DNA of 64,000 nucleotides, taken from positions 372,001 to 436,000 of the forward strand of contig JAMASW010000031.1 in assembly GCA_030522415.1 (NCBI GenBank). Direction: 5' to 3'. Below are positions 23,729-36,609 of this stretch, piece after piece (within the stretch, counting starts at the first letter, position 1; each line of letters starts with the position of its first letter). The notes beneath the pieces are model-generated. The model saw nothing but the letters and a program-made list of their open reading frames with translations, was not told where the DNA came from and did no database searches. Source of the stretch: Channallabes apus. Taxonomy: Eukaryota > Chordata > Actinopteri > Siluriformes > Clariidae. The position numbers and the translations under genes were made by a program.

Positions 23729-26212
23729 ACAACTAATGCATAGTTATGTAAAACAAACAAAATCAGTTTGTATTCATTTTTCTGGAACAAAATGAGAAAA
23801 AGAATAACAAAAAAGTTGTTTTTCAACATGTATACAAAGAATGCATTAATGTATTGAAAATGATCATCTCTTCCACTTTCATGCACAAGACGGTGAGATA
23901 AAGCGTTTGCTGCGTTCTTAGCTCTGTACGAGCTCAGGAAAGCGGTTTTCTCACACAACTAATGTATAGTTATGTAAAACAAACAAGATCAGTTTGTATT
24001 CATTTTTCTGGAACAAAATGAGAAAAAGAACAACAAAAAAGTTGTTTTTCAACATGTATACAAAGAATGCATTAATGTATTGAAAATGATCATCTCTTCC
24101 ACTTTCATGCACAACACGGTGAGATAAAGCGTTTGCTGCGTTCTTAGCTCTGTACGAGCTCAGGAAAGCGGTTTTCTCACACAACTAATGTATAGTTATG
24201 TAAAACAAACAAGATCAGTTTGTATTCATTTTTCTGGAACAAAATGAGAAAAAGAACAACAAAAAAGTTGTTTTTCAACATGTATACAAAGAATGCATTA
24301 ATGTATTGAAAATGATCATCTCTTCCACTTTCATGCACAACACGGTGAGATAAAGCGTTTGCTGCGTTCTTAGCTCTGTACGAGCTCAGGAAAGCGGTTT
24401 TCTCACACAACTAATGCATAGTTATGTAAAACAAACAAAATCAGTTTGTATTCATTTTTCTGGAACAAAATGAGAAAAAGAATAACAAAAAAGTTGTTTT
24501 TCAACATGTATTCAAAGAATGCATTAATGTATTGAAAATGATCATCTCTTCCACTTTCATGCACAACACGCTGAGATAAAGCGTTTGCTGCGTTCTTAGC
24601 TCTGTACGAGCCCAGGAAAGAGGTTTTCTCACACAACTAATGCATAGTTATATAAAACAAACACAATCAGTTTGTATTCATTTTTCTGGAACAAAATGAG
24701 AAAAAGAACAACAAAAAAGTTGTTTTCAACATGTATACAATGAATGCATTAATGTATTGAAAATGATCATCTCTTCCACTTTCATGCACAACACGGTGAG
24801 ATAAAGCGTTTGCTGCGTTCTTAGCTCTGTACGAGCCCAGGAAAGCGGTTTTCTCACACAACTAATGCATAGTTATATAAAACAAACAAAATCAGTTTGT
24901 ATTCATTTTTCTGGAACAAAATGAGAAAAAGAACAACAAAAAAGTTGTTTTCAACATGTATTCAAAGAATGCATTAATGTATTGAAAATGATCATCTCTT
25001 CCACTTTCATGCACAACACGCTGAGATAAAGCGTTTGCTGCGTTCTTAGCTCTGTACGAGCCCAGGAAAGCGGTTTTCTCACACAACTAATGCATAGTTA
25101 TATAAAACAAACAAAATCAGTTTGTATTCATTTCTCTGAAACAAAATGCGAAAAAGAATAACAAAAAAGTTATTTTTCAACATGTATACAAAGAATGCAT
25201 TAATGTATTGAAAATGATCATCTCGTCCACTTTCATGCACAACACGGTGAGATAAAGCGTTTGCTGCGTTCTTAGCTCTGTACGAGCTCAGGAAAGCGGT
25301 TTTCTCACACAACTAATGCATAGTTATGTAAAACAAACAAAATGAGTTTGTATTCATTTTTCTGGAACAAAATGAGAAAAAGAATAACAAAAAAGTTGTT
25401 TTTCAACATGTATACAAAGAATGCATTAATGTATTGAAAATGATCATCTCTTCCACTTTCATGCACAACACGCTGAGATAAAGCGTTTGCTGCGTTCTTA
25501 GCTCTGTACGAGCCCAGGAAAGCGGTTTTCTCACACAACTAATGCATAGTTATATAAAACAAACAAAATCAGTTTGTATTCATTTCTCTGAAACAAAATG
25601 CGTAAAAGAATAACAAAAAAGTTGTTTTTCAACATGTATACAAAGAATGCATTAATGTATTGAAAATGATCATCTCGTCCACTTTCATGCACAACACGGT
25701 GAGATAAAGCGTTTGCTGCGTTCTTAGCTCTGTACGAGCTCAGGAAAGCGGTTTTCTCACACAACTAATGCATAGTTATGTAAAACAAACAAAATCAGTT
25801 TGTATTCATTTTTCTGGAACAAAATGAGAAAACGAATAACAAAAAAGTTGTTTTTCAACATGTATACAAAGAATGCATTAATGTATTGAAAATGATCATC
25901 TCGTCCACGTTCATGCACAACACGGTGAGATAAAGCGTTTGCTGCGTTCTTAGCTCTGTACGAGCTCAGGAAAGCGGTTTTCTCACACAACTAATGCATA
26001 GTTATGTAAAACAAACAAAATCAGTTTGTATTCATTTCTCTGAAACAAAATGCGAAAAAGAATAACAAAAAAGTTGTTTTTCAACATGTATACAAAGAAT
26101 GCATTAATGTATTGAAAATGATCATCTCGTCCACTTTCATGCACAACACGGTGAGATAAAGCGTTTGCTGCGTTCTTAGCTCTGTACGAGCTCAGGAAAG
26201 CGGTTTTCTCAC
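23729..26212. repeat. Segmental duplication, copy 2 (11 monomers)
   Basis: The order is e-q-q-r-s-t-u1-v-w-x-y. It matches copy 1 except that u-r between v and w is missing. The r here has a private change, AAAGAGG near 24621, and the s has ATACAATGAATG near 24737 instead of ATACAAAGAATG. The changes therefore came after duplication. Confidence 0.83.
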
Positions 26213-29200
26213 ACAACTAATGCATAGTTATGTAAAACAAACAAAATCAGTTTGTATTCATTTCTCTGAAACAAAATGCGAAAAAGAATAACAAAAAAGT
26301 TATTTTTCAACATGTATACAAAGAATGCATTAATGTATTGAAAATGATCATCTCGTCCACTTTCATGCACAACACGGTGAGATAAAGCGTTTGCTGCGTT
26401 CTTAGCTCTGTACGAGCTCAGGAAAGCGGTTTTCTCACACAACTAATGCATAGTTATGTAAAACAAACAAAATGAGTTTGTATTCATTTTTCTGGAACAA
26501 AATGAGAAAAAGAATAACAAAAAAGTTGTTTTTCAACATGTATACAAAGAATGCATTAATGTATTGAAAATGATCATCTCTTCCACTTTCATGCACAACA
26601 CGCTGAGATAAAGCGTTTGCTGCGTTCTTAGCTCTGTACGAGCCCAGGAAAGCGGTTTTCTCACACAACTAATGCATAGTTATATAAAACAAACAAAATC
26701 AGTTTGTATTCATTTCTCTGAAACAAAATGCGAAAAAGAATAACAAAAAAGTTGTTTTTCAACATGTATACAAAGAATGCATTAATGTATTGAAAATGAT
26801 CATCTCGTCCACTTTCATGCACAACACGGTGAGATAAAGCGTTTGCTGCGTTCTTAGCTCTGTACGAGCTCAGGAAAGCGGTTTTCTCACACAACTAATG
26901 CATAGTTATGTAAAACAAACAAAATGAGTTTGTATTCATTTTTCTGGAACAAAATGAGAAAAAGAATAACAAAAAAGTTGTTTTTCAACATGTATTCAAA
27001 GAATGCATTAATGTATTGAAAATGATCATCTCTTCCACTTTCATGCACAACACGCTGAGATAAAGCGTTTGCTGCGTTCTTAGCTCTGTACGAGCCCAGG
27101 AAAGCGGTTTTCTCACACAACTAATGCATAGTTATATAAAACAAACAAAATCAGTTTGTATTCATTTCTCTGAAACAAAATGCGTAAAAGAATAACAAAA
27201 AAGTTGTTTTTCAACATGTATACAAAGAATGCATTAATGTATTGAAAATGATCATCTCGTCCACTTTCATGCACAACACGGTGAGATAAAGCGTTTGCTG
27301 CGTTCTTAGCTCTGTACGAGCTCAGGAAAGCGGTTTTCTCACACAACTAATGCATAGTTATGTAAAACAAACAAAATCAGTTTGTATTCATTTTTCTGGA
27401 ACAAAATGAGAAAACGAATAACAAAAAAGTTGTTTTTCAACATGTATACAAAGAATGCATTAATGTATTGAAAATGATCATCTCGTCCACGTTCATGCAC
27501 AACACGGTGAGATAAAGCGTTTGCTGCGTTCTTAGCTCTGTACGAGCTCAGGAAAGCGGTTTTCTCACACAACTAATGCATAGTTATGTAAAACAAACAA
27601 AATCAGTTTGTATTCATTTCTCTGAAACAAAATGCGAAAAAGAATAACAAAAAAGTTGTTTTTCAACATGTATACAAAGAATGCATTAATGTATTGAAAA
27701 TGATCATCTCGTCCACTTTCATGCACAACACGGTGAGATAAAGCGTTTGCTGCGTTCTTAGCTCTGTACGAGCTCAGGAAAGCGGTTTTCTCACACAACT
27801 AATGCATAGTTATGTAAAACAAACAAAATGAGTTTGTATTCATTTTTCTGGAACAAAATGAGAAAAAGAATAACAAAAAAGTTGTTTTTCAACATGTATA
27901 CAAAGAATGCATTAATGTATTGAAAATGATCATCTCTTCCACTTTCATGCACAACACGGTGAGATAAAGCGTTTGCTGCGTTCTTAGCTCTGTACGAGCT
28001 CAGGAAAGCGGTTTTCTCACACAACTAATGCATAGTTATGTAAAACAAACAAAATCAGTTTCTATTCATTTTTCTGGAACAAAATGAGAAAAAGAATAAC
28101 AAAAAAGTTGTTTTTCAACATGTATTCAAAGAATGCATTAATGTATTGAAAATGATCATCTCTTCCACTTTCATGCACAACACGCTGAGATAAAGCGTTT
28201 GCTGCGTTCTTAGCTCTGTACGAGCCCAGGAAAGCGGTTTTCTCACACAACTAATGCATAGTTATATAAAACAAACAAAATCAGTTTGTATTCATTTCTC
28301 TGAAACAAAATGCGAAAAAGAATAACAAAAAAGTTATTTTTCAACATGTATACAAAGAATGCATTAATGTATTGAAAATGATCATCTCGTCCACTTTCAT
28401 GCACAACACGGTGAGATAAAGCGTTTGCTGCGTTCTTAGCTCTGTACGAGCTCAGGAAAGCGGTTTTCTCACACAACTAATGCATAGTTATGTAAAACAA
28501 ACAAAATCAGTTTGTATTCATTTTTCTGGAACAAAATGAGAAAAAGAATAACAAAAAAGTTGTTTTTCAACATGTATACAAAGAATGCATTAATGTATTG
28601 TTAAATTATCATCTCTTCCACTTTCATGCACAAGACGGTGAGATAAAGCGTTTGCTGCGTTCTTAGCTCTGTACGAGCTCAGGAAAGCGGTTTTCTCACA
28701 CAACTAATGCATAGTTATGTAAAACAAACAAAATGAGTTTGTATTCATTTTTCTGGAACAAAATGAGAAAAAGAATAACAAAAAAGTTGTTTTTCAACAT
28801 GTATACAAAGAATGCATTAATGTATTGAAAATGATCATCTCTTCCACTTTCATGCACAACACGCTGAGATAAAGCGTTTGCTGCGTTCTTAGCTCTGTAC
28901 GAGCCCAGGAAAGCGGTTTTCTCACACAACTAATGCATAGTTATATAAAACAAACAAAATCAGTTTGTATTCATTTCTCTGAAACAAAATGCGAAAAAGA
29001 ATAACAAAAAAGTTGTTTTTCAACATGTATACAAAGAATGCATTAATGTATTGAAAATGATCATCTCGTCCACTTTCATGCACAACACGGTGAGATAAAG
29101 CGTTTGCTGCGTTCTTAGCTCTGTACGAGCTCAGGAAAGCGGTTTTCTCACACAACTAATGCATAGTTATGTAAAACAAACAAAATGAGTTTGTATTCAT

Positions 29201-29603
29201 TTTTCTGGAACAAAATGAGAAAAAGAATAACAAAAAAGTTGTTTTTCAACATGTATTCAAAGAATGCATTAATGTATTGAAAATGATCATCTCTTCCACT
29301 TTCATGCACAACACGCTGAGATAAAGCGTTTGCTGCGTTCTTAGCTCTGTACGAGCCCAGGAAAGCGGTTTTCTCACACAACTAATGCATAGTTATATAA
29401 AACAAACAAAATCAGTTTGTATTCATTTCTCTGAAACAAAATGCGAAAAAGAATAACAAAAAAGTTATTTTTCAACATGTATACAAAGAATGCATTAATG
29501 TATTGAAAATGATCATCTCGTCCACTTTCATGCACAACACGGTGAGATAAAGCGTTTGCTGCGTTCTTAGCTCTGTACGAGCTCAGGAAAGCGGTTTTCT
29601 CAC
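25761..29603. repeat. 17-monomer tandem duplication, copy 1 (3843 bp)
   Basis: The order is x-y-y-v-u-r-w-x-y-z-Am-u1-Cx-v-u-r-u1. It is followed directly by a second block with the same order and the same length (29604-33446). Length includes the +1 of the Cx monomer. The block contains a complete 10-mer (26439-28699) plus seven further monomers. Confidence 0.87.
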
Positions 29604-32600
29604 ACAACTAATGCATAGTTATGTAAAACAAACAAAATCAGTTTGTATTCATTTTTCTGGAACAAAATGAGAAAACGAATAACAAAAAAGTTGTTTTTCA
29701 ACATGTATACAAAGAATGCATTAATGTATTGAAAATGATCATCTCGTCCACGTTCATGCACAACACGGTGAGATAAAGCGTTTGCTGCGTTCTTAGCTCT
29801 GTACGAGCTCAGGAAAGCGGTTTTCTCACACAACTAATGCATAGTTATGTAAAACAAACAAAATCAGTTTGTATTCATTTCTCTGAAACAAAATGCGAAA
29901 AAGAATAACAAAAAAGTTGTTTTTCAACATGTATACAAAGAATGCATTAATGTATTGAAAATGATCATCTCGTCCACTTTCATGCACAACACGGTGAGAT
30001 AAAGCGTTTGCTGCGTTCTTAGCTCTGTACGAGCTCAGGAAAGCGGTTTTCTCACACAACTAATGCATAGTTATGTAAAACAAACAAAATCAGTTTGTAT
30101 TCATTTCTCTGAAACAAAATGCGAAAAAGAATAACAAAAAAGTTATTTTTCAACATGTATACAAAGAATGCATTAATGTATTGAAAATGATCATCTCGTC
30201 CACTTTCATGCACAACACGGTGAGATAAAGCGTTTGCTGCGTTCTTAGCTCTGTACGAGCTCAGGAAAGCGGTTTTCTCACACAACTAATGCATAGTTAT
30301 GTAAAACAAACAAAATGAGTTTGTATTCATTTTTCTGGAACAAAATGAGAAAAAGAATAACAAAAAAGTTGTTTTTCAACATGTATACAAAGAATGCATT
30401 AATGTATTGAAAATGATCATCTCTTCCACTTTCATGCACAACACGCTGAGATAAAGCGTTTGCTGCGTTCTTAGCTCTGTACGAGCCCAGGAAAGCGGTT
30501 TTCTCACACAACTAATGCATAGTTATATAAAACAAACAAAATCAGTTTGTATTCATTTCTCTGAAACAAAATGCGAAAAAGAATAACAAAAAAGTTGTTT
30601 TTCAACATGTATACAAAGAATGCATTAATGTATTGAAAATGATCATCTCGTCCACTTTCATGCACAACACGGTGAGATAAAGCGTTTGCTGCGTTCTTAG
30701 CTCTGTACGAGCTCAGGAAAGCGGTTTTCTCACACAACTAATGCATAGTTATGTAAAACAAACAAAATGAGTTTGTATTCATTTTTCTGGAACAAAATGA
30801 GAAAAAGAATAACAAAAAAGTTGTTTTTCAACATGTATTCAAAGAATGCATTAATGTATTGAAAATGATCATCTCTTCCACTTTCATGCACAACACGCTG
30901 AGATAAAGCGTTTGCTGCGTTCTTAGCTCTGTACGAGCCCAGGAAAGCGGTTTTCTCACACAACTAATGCATAGTTATATAAAACAAACAAAATCAGTTT
31001 GTATTCATTTCTCTGAAACAAAATGCGTAAAAGAATAACAAAAAAGTTGTTTTTCAACATGTATACAAAGAATGCATTAATGTATTGAAAATGATCATCT
31101 CGTCCACTTTCATGCACAACACGGTGAGATAAAGCGTTTGCTGCGTTCTTAGCTCTGTACGAGCTCAGGAAAGCGGTTTTCTCACACAACTAATGCATAG
31201 TTATGTAAAACAAACAAAATCAGTTTGTATTCATTTTTCTGGAACAAAATGAGAAAACGAATAACAAAAAAGTTGTTTTTCAACATGTATACAAAGAATG
31301 CATTAATGTATTGAAAATGATCATCTCGTCCACGTTCATGCACAACACGGTGAGATAAAGCGTTTGCTGCGTTCTTAGCTCTGTACGAGCTCAGGAAAGC
31401 GGTTTTCTCACACAACTAATGCATAGTTATGTAAAACAAACAAAATCAGTTTGTATTCATTTCTCTGAAACAAAATGCGAAAAAGAATAACAAAAAAGTT
31501 GTTTTTCAACATGTATACAAAGAATGCATTAATGTATTGAAAATGATCATCTCGTCCACTTTCATGCACAACACGGTGAGATAAAGCGTTTGCTGCGTTC
31601 TTAGCTCTGTACGAGCTCAGGAAAGCGGTTTTCTCACACAACTAATGCATAGTTATGTAAAACAAACAAAATGAGTTTGTATTCATTTTTCTGGAACAAA
31701 ATGAGAAAAAGAATAACAAAAAAGTTGTTTTTCAACATGTATACAAAGAATGCATTAATGTATTGAAAATGATCATCTCTTCCACTTTCATGCACAACAC
31801 GGTGAGATAAAGCGTTTGCTGCGTTCTTAGCTCTGTACGAGCTCAGGAAAGCGGTTTTCTCACACAACTAATGCATAGTTATGTAAAACAAACAAAATCA
31901 GTTTCTATTCATTTTTCTGGAACAAAATGAGAAAAAGAATAACAAAAAAGTTGTTTTTCAACATGTATTCAAAGAATGCATTAATGTATTGAAAATGATC
32001 ATCTCTTCCACTTTCATGCACAACACGCTGAGATAAAGCGTTTGCTGCGTTCTTAGCTCTGTACGAGCCCAGGAAAGCGGTTTTCTCACACAACTAATGC
32101 ATAGTTATATAAAACAAACAAAATCAGTTTGTATTCATTTCTCTGAAACAAAATGCGAAAAAGAATAACAAAAAAGTTATTTTTCAACATGTATACAAAG
32201 AATGCATTAATGTATTGAAAATGATCATCTCGTCCACTTTCATGCACAACACGGTGAGATAAAGCGTTTGCTGCGTTCTTAGCTCTGTACGAGCTCAGGA
32301 AAGCGGTTTTCTCACACAACTAATGCATAGTTATGTAAAACAAACAAAATCAGTTTGTATTCATTTTTCTGGAACAAAATGAGAAAAAGAATAACAAAAA
32401 AGTTGTTTTTCAACATGTATACAAAGAATGCATTAATGTATTGTTAAATTATCATCTCTTCCACTTTCATGCACAAGACGGTGAGATAAAGCGTTTGCTG
32501 CGTTCTTAGCTCTGTACGAGCTCAGGAAAGCGGTTTTCTCACACAACTAATGCATAGTTATGTAAAACAAACAAAATGAGTTTGTATTCATTTTTCTGGA

Positions 32601-33446
32601 ACAAAATGAGAAAAAGAATAACAAAAAAGTTGTTTTTCAACATGTATACAAAGAATGCATTAATGTATTGAAAATGATCATCTCTTCCACTTTCATGCAC
32701 AACACGCTGAGATAAAGCGTTTGCTGCGTTCTTAGCTCTGTACGAGCCCAGGAAAGCGGTTTTCTCACACAACTAATGCATAGTTATATAAAACAAACAA
32801 AATCAGTTTGTATTCATTTCTCTGAAACAAAATGCGAAAAAGAATAACAAAAAAGTTGTTTTTCAACATGTATACAAAGAATGCATTAATGTATTGAAAA
32901 TGATCATCTCGTCCACTTTCATGCACAACACGGTGAGATAAAGCGTTTGCTGCGTTCTTAGCTCTGTACGAGCTCAGGAAAGCGGTTTTCTCACACAACT
33001 AATGCATAGTTATGTAAAACAAACAAAATGAGTTTGTATTCATTTTTCTGGAACAAAATGAGAAAAAGAATAACAAAAAAGTTGTTTTTCAACATGTATT
33101 CAAAGAATGCATTAATGTATTGAAAATGATCATCTCTTCCACTTTCATGCACAACACGCTGAGATAAAGCGTTTGCTGCGTTCTTAGCTCTGTACGAGCC
33201 CAGGAAAGCGGTTTTCTCACACAACTAATGCATAGTTATATAAAACAAACAAAATCAGTTTGTATTCATTTCTCTGAAACAAAATGCGAAAAAGAATAAC
33301 AAAAAAGTTATTTTTCAACATGTATACAAAGAATGCATTAATGTATTGAAAATGATCATCTCGTCCACTTTCATGCACAACACGGTGAGATAAAGCGTTT
33401 GCTGCGTTCTTAGCTCTGTACGAGCTCAGGAAAGCGGTTTTCTCAC
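29604..33446. repeat. 17-monomer tandem duplication, copy 2 (3843 bp)
   Basis: The order is x-y-y-v-u-r-w-x-y-z-Am-u1-Cx-v-u-r-u1, monomer for monomer the same as the block to its left, with no length difference. It includes the second complete 10-mer (30282-32542). Subtype markers such as A90 in the second y and in the last u agree between the copies. After 33446 the order departs (v-w-x-t). Confidence 0.87.
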
Positions 33447-34124
33447 ACAACTAATGCATAGTTATGTAAAACAAACAAAATGAGTTTGTATTCATTTTTC
33501 TGGAACAAAATGAGAAAAAGAATAACAAAAAAGTTGTTTTTCAACATGTATACAAAGAATGCATTAATGTATTGAAAATGATCATCTCTTCCACTTTCAT
33601 GCACAACACGCTGAGATAAAGCGTTTGCTGCGTTCTTAGCTCTGTACGAGCCCAGGAAAGCGGTTTTCTCACACAACTAATGCATAGTTATATAAAACAA
33701 ACAAAATCAGTTTGTATTCATTTCTCTGAAACAAAATGCGTAAAAGAATAACAAAAAAGTTGTTTTTCAACATGTATACAAAGAATGCATTAATGTATTG
33801 AAAATGATCATCTCGTCCACTTTCATGCACAACACGGTGAGATAAAGCGTTTGCTGCGTTCTTAGCTCTGTACGAGCTCAGGAAAGCGGTTTTCTCACAC
33901 AACTAATGCATAGTTATGTAAAACAAACAAAATCAGTTTGTATTCATTTTTCTGGAACAAAATGAGAAAACGAATAACAAAAAAGTTGTTTTTCAACATG
34001 TATACAAAGAATGCATTAATGTATTGAAAATGATCATCTCGTCCACGTTCATGCACAACACGGTGAGATAAAGCGTTTGCTGCGTTCTTAGCTCTGTACG
34101 AGCCCAGGAAAGCGGTTTTCTCAC
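33447..34124. repeat. v-w-x trimer ending in a hybrid x
   Basis: Three monomers repeat the v-w-x order of 25309-25986. The last (33899-34124) has x markers C73, G143 and G149 but ends with GCC at rel 204-206, as in s. This suggests an exchange between x and s in the right half of the monomer, exactly where the next block begins. Confidence 0.75.
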
Positions 34125-36609
34125 ACAACTAATGCATAGTTATATAAAACAAACAAAATCAGTTTGTATTCATTTTTCTGGAACAAAATGAGAAAAAGAA
34201 CAACAAAAAAGTTGTTTTCAACATGTATTCAAAGAATGCATTAATGTATTGAAAATGATCATCTCTTCCACTTTCATGCACAACACGCTGAGATAAAGCG
34301 TTTGCTGCGTTCTTAGCTCTGTACGAGCCCAGGAAAGCGGTTTTCTCACACAACTAATGCATAGTTATATAAAACAAACAAAATCAGTTTGTATTCATTT
34401 CTCTGAAACAAAATGCGAAAAAGAATAACAAAAAAGTTATTTTTCAACATGTATACAAAGAATGCATTAATGTATTGAAAATGATCATCTCGTCCACTTT
34501 CATGCACAACACGGTGAGATAAAGCGTTTGCTGCGTTCTTAGCTCTGTACGAGCTCAGGAAAGCGGTTTTCTCACACAACTAATGCATAGTTATGTAAAA
34601 CAAACAAAATGAGTTTGTATTCATTTTTCTGGAACAAAATGAGAAAAAGAATAACAAAAAAGTTGTTTTTCAACATGTATACAAAGAATGCATTAATGTA
34701 TTGAAAATGATCATCTCTTCCACTTTCATGCACAACACGCTGAGATAAAGCGTTTGCTGCGTTCTTAGCTCTGTACGAGCCCAGGAAAGCGGTTTTCTCA
34801 CACAACTAATGCATAGTTATATAAAACAAACAAAATCAGTTTGTATTCATTTCTCTGAAACAAAATGCGAAAAAGAATAACAAAAAAGTTGTTTTTCAAC
34901 ATGTATACAAAGAATGCATTAATGTATTGAAAATGATCATCTCGTCCACTTTCATGCACAACACGGTGAGATAAAGCGTTTGCTGCGTTCTTAGCTCTGT
35001 ACGAGCTCAGGAAAGCGGTTTTCTCACACAACTAATGCATAGTTATGTAAAACAAACAAAATGAGTTTGTATTCATTTTTCTGGAACAAAATGAGAAAAA
35101 GAATAACAAAAAAGTTGTTTTTCAACATGTATTCAAAGAATGCATTAATGTATTGAAAATGATCATCTCTTCCACTTTCATGCACAACACGCTGAGATAA
35201 AGCGTTTGCTGCGTTCTTAGCTCTGTACGAGCCCAGGAAAGCGGTTTTCTCACACAACTAATGCATAGTTATATAAAACAAACAAAATCAGTTTGTATTC
35301 ATTTCTCTGAAACAAAATGCGTAAAAGAATAACAAAAAAGTTGTTTTTCAACATGTATACAAAGAATGCATTAATGTATTGAAAATGATCATCTCGTCCA
35401 CTTTCATGCACAACACGGTGAGATAAAGCGTTTGCTGCGTTCTTAGCTCTGTACGAGCTCAGGAAAGCGGTTTTCTCACACAACTAATGCATAGTTATGT
35501 AAAACAAACAAAATCAGTTTGTATTCATTTTTCTGGAACAAAATGAGAAAACGAATAACAAAAAAGTTGTTTTTCAACATGTATACAAAGAATGCATTAA
35601 TGTATTGAAAATGATCATCTCGTCCACGTTCATGCACAACACGGTGAGATAAAGCGTTTGCTGCGTTCTTAGCTCTGTACGAGCTCAGGAAAGCGGTTTT
35701 CTCACACAACTAATGCATAGTTATGTAAAACAAACAAAATCAGTTTGTATTCATTTCTCTGAAACAAAATGCGAAAAAGAATAACAAAAAAGTTGTTTTT
35801 CAACATGTATACAAAGAATGCATTAATGTATTGAAAATGATCATCTCGTCCACTTTCATGCACAACACGGTGAGATAAAGCGTTTGCTGCGTTCTTAGCT
35901 CTGTACGAGCTCAGGAAAGCGGTTTTCTCACACAACTAATGCATAGTTATGTAAAACAAACAAAATGAGTTTGTATTCATTTTTCTGGAACAAAATGAGA
36001 AAAAGAATAACAAAAAAGTTGTTTTTCAACATGTATACAAAGAATGCATTAATGTATTGAAAATGATCATCTCTTCCACTTTCATGCACAACACGGTGAG
36101 ATAAAGCGTTTGCTGCGTTCTTAGCTCTGTACGAGCTCAGGAAAGCGGTTTTCTCACACAACTAATGCATAGTTATGTAAAACAAACAAAATCAGTTTCT
36201 ATTCATTTTTCTGGAACAAAATGAGAAAAAGAATAACAAAAAAGTTGTTTTTCAACATGTATTCAAAGAATGCATTAATGTATTGAAAATGATCATCTCT
36301 TCCACTTTCATGTACAACACGCTGAGATAAAGCGTTTGCTGCGTTCTTAGCTCTGTACGAGCCCAGGAAAGCGGTTTTCTCACACAACTAATGCATAGTT
36401 ATATAAAACAAACAAAATCAGTTTGTATTCATTTCTCTGAAACAAAATGCGAAAAAGAATAACAAAAAAGTTATTTTTCAACATGTATACAAAGAATGCA
36501 TTAATGTATTGAAAATGATCATCTCGTCCACTTTCATGCACAACACGGTGAGATAAAGCGTTTGCTGCGTTCTTAGCTCTGTACGAGCTCAGGAAAGCGG
36601 TTTTCTCAC
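34125..36609. repeat. Dispersed copy of an 11-monomer block (2485 bp)
   Basis: The order is t-u1-v-u-r-w-x-y-z-Am-u1. The same order and length are found at 21018-23502, about 13.1 kb away, including the four-T t monomer (34125-34349). A private change, CATGTACAAC, occurs near 36312 in the Am monomer. It shows that homogenisation is not limited to neighbouring units. Confidence 0.8.
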
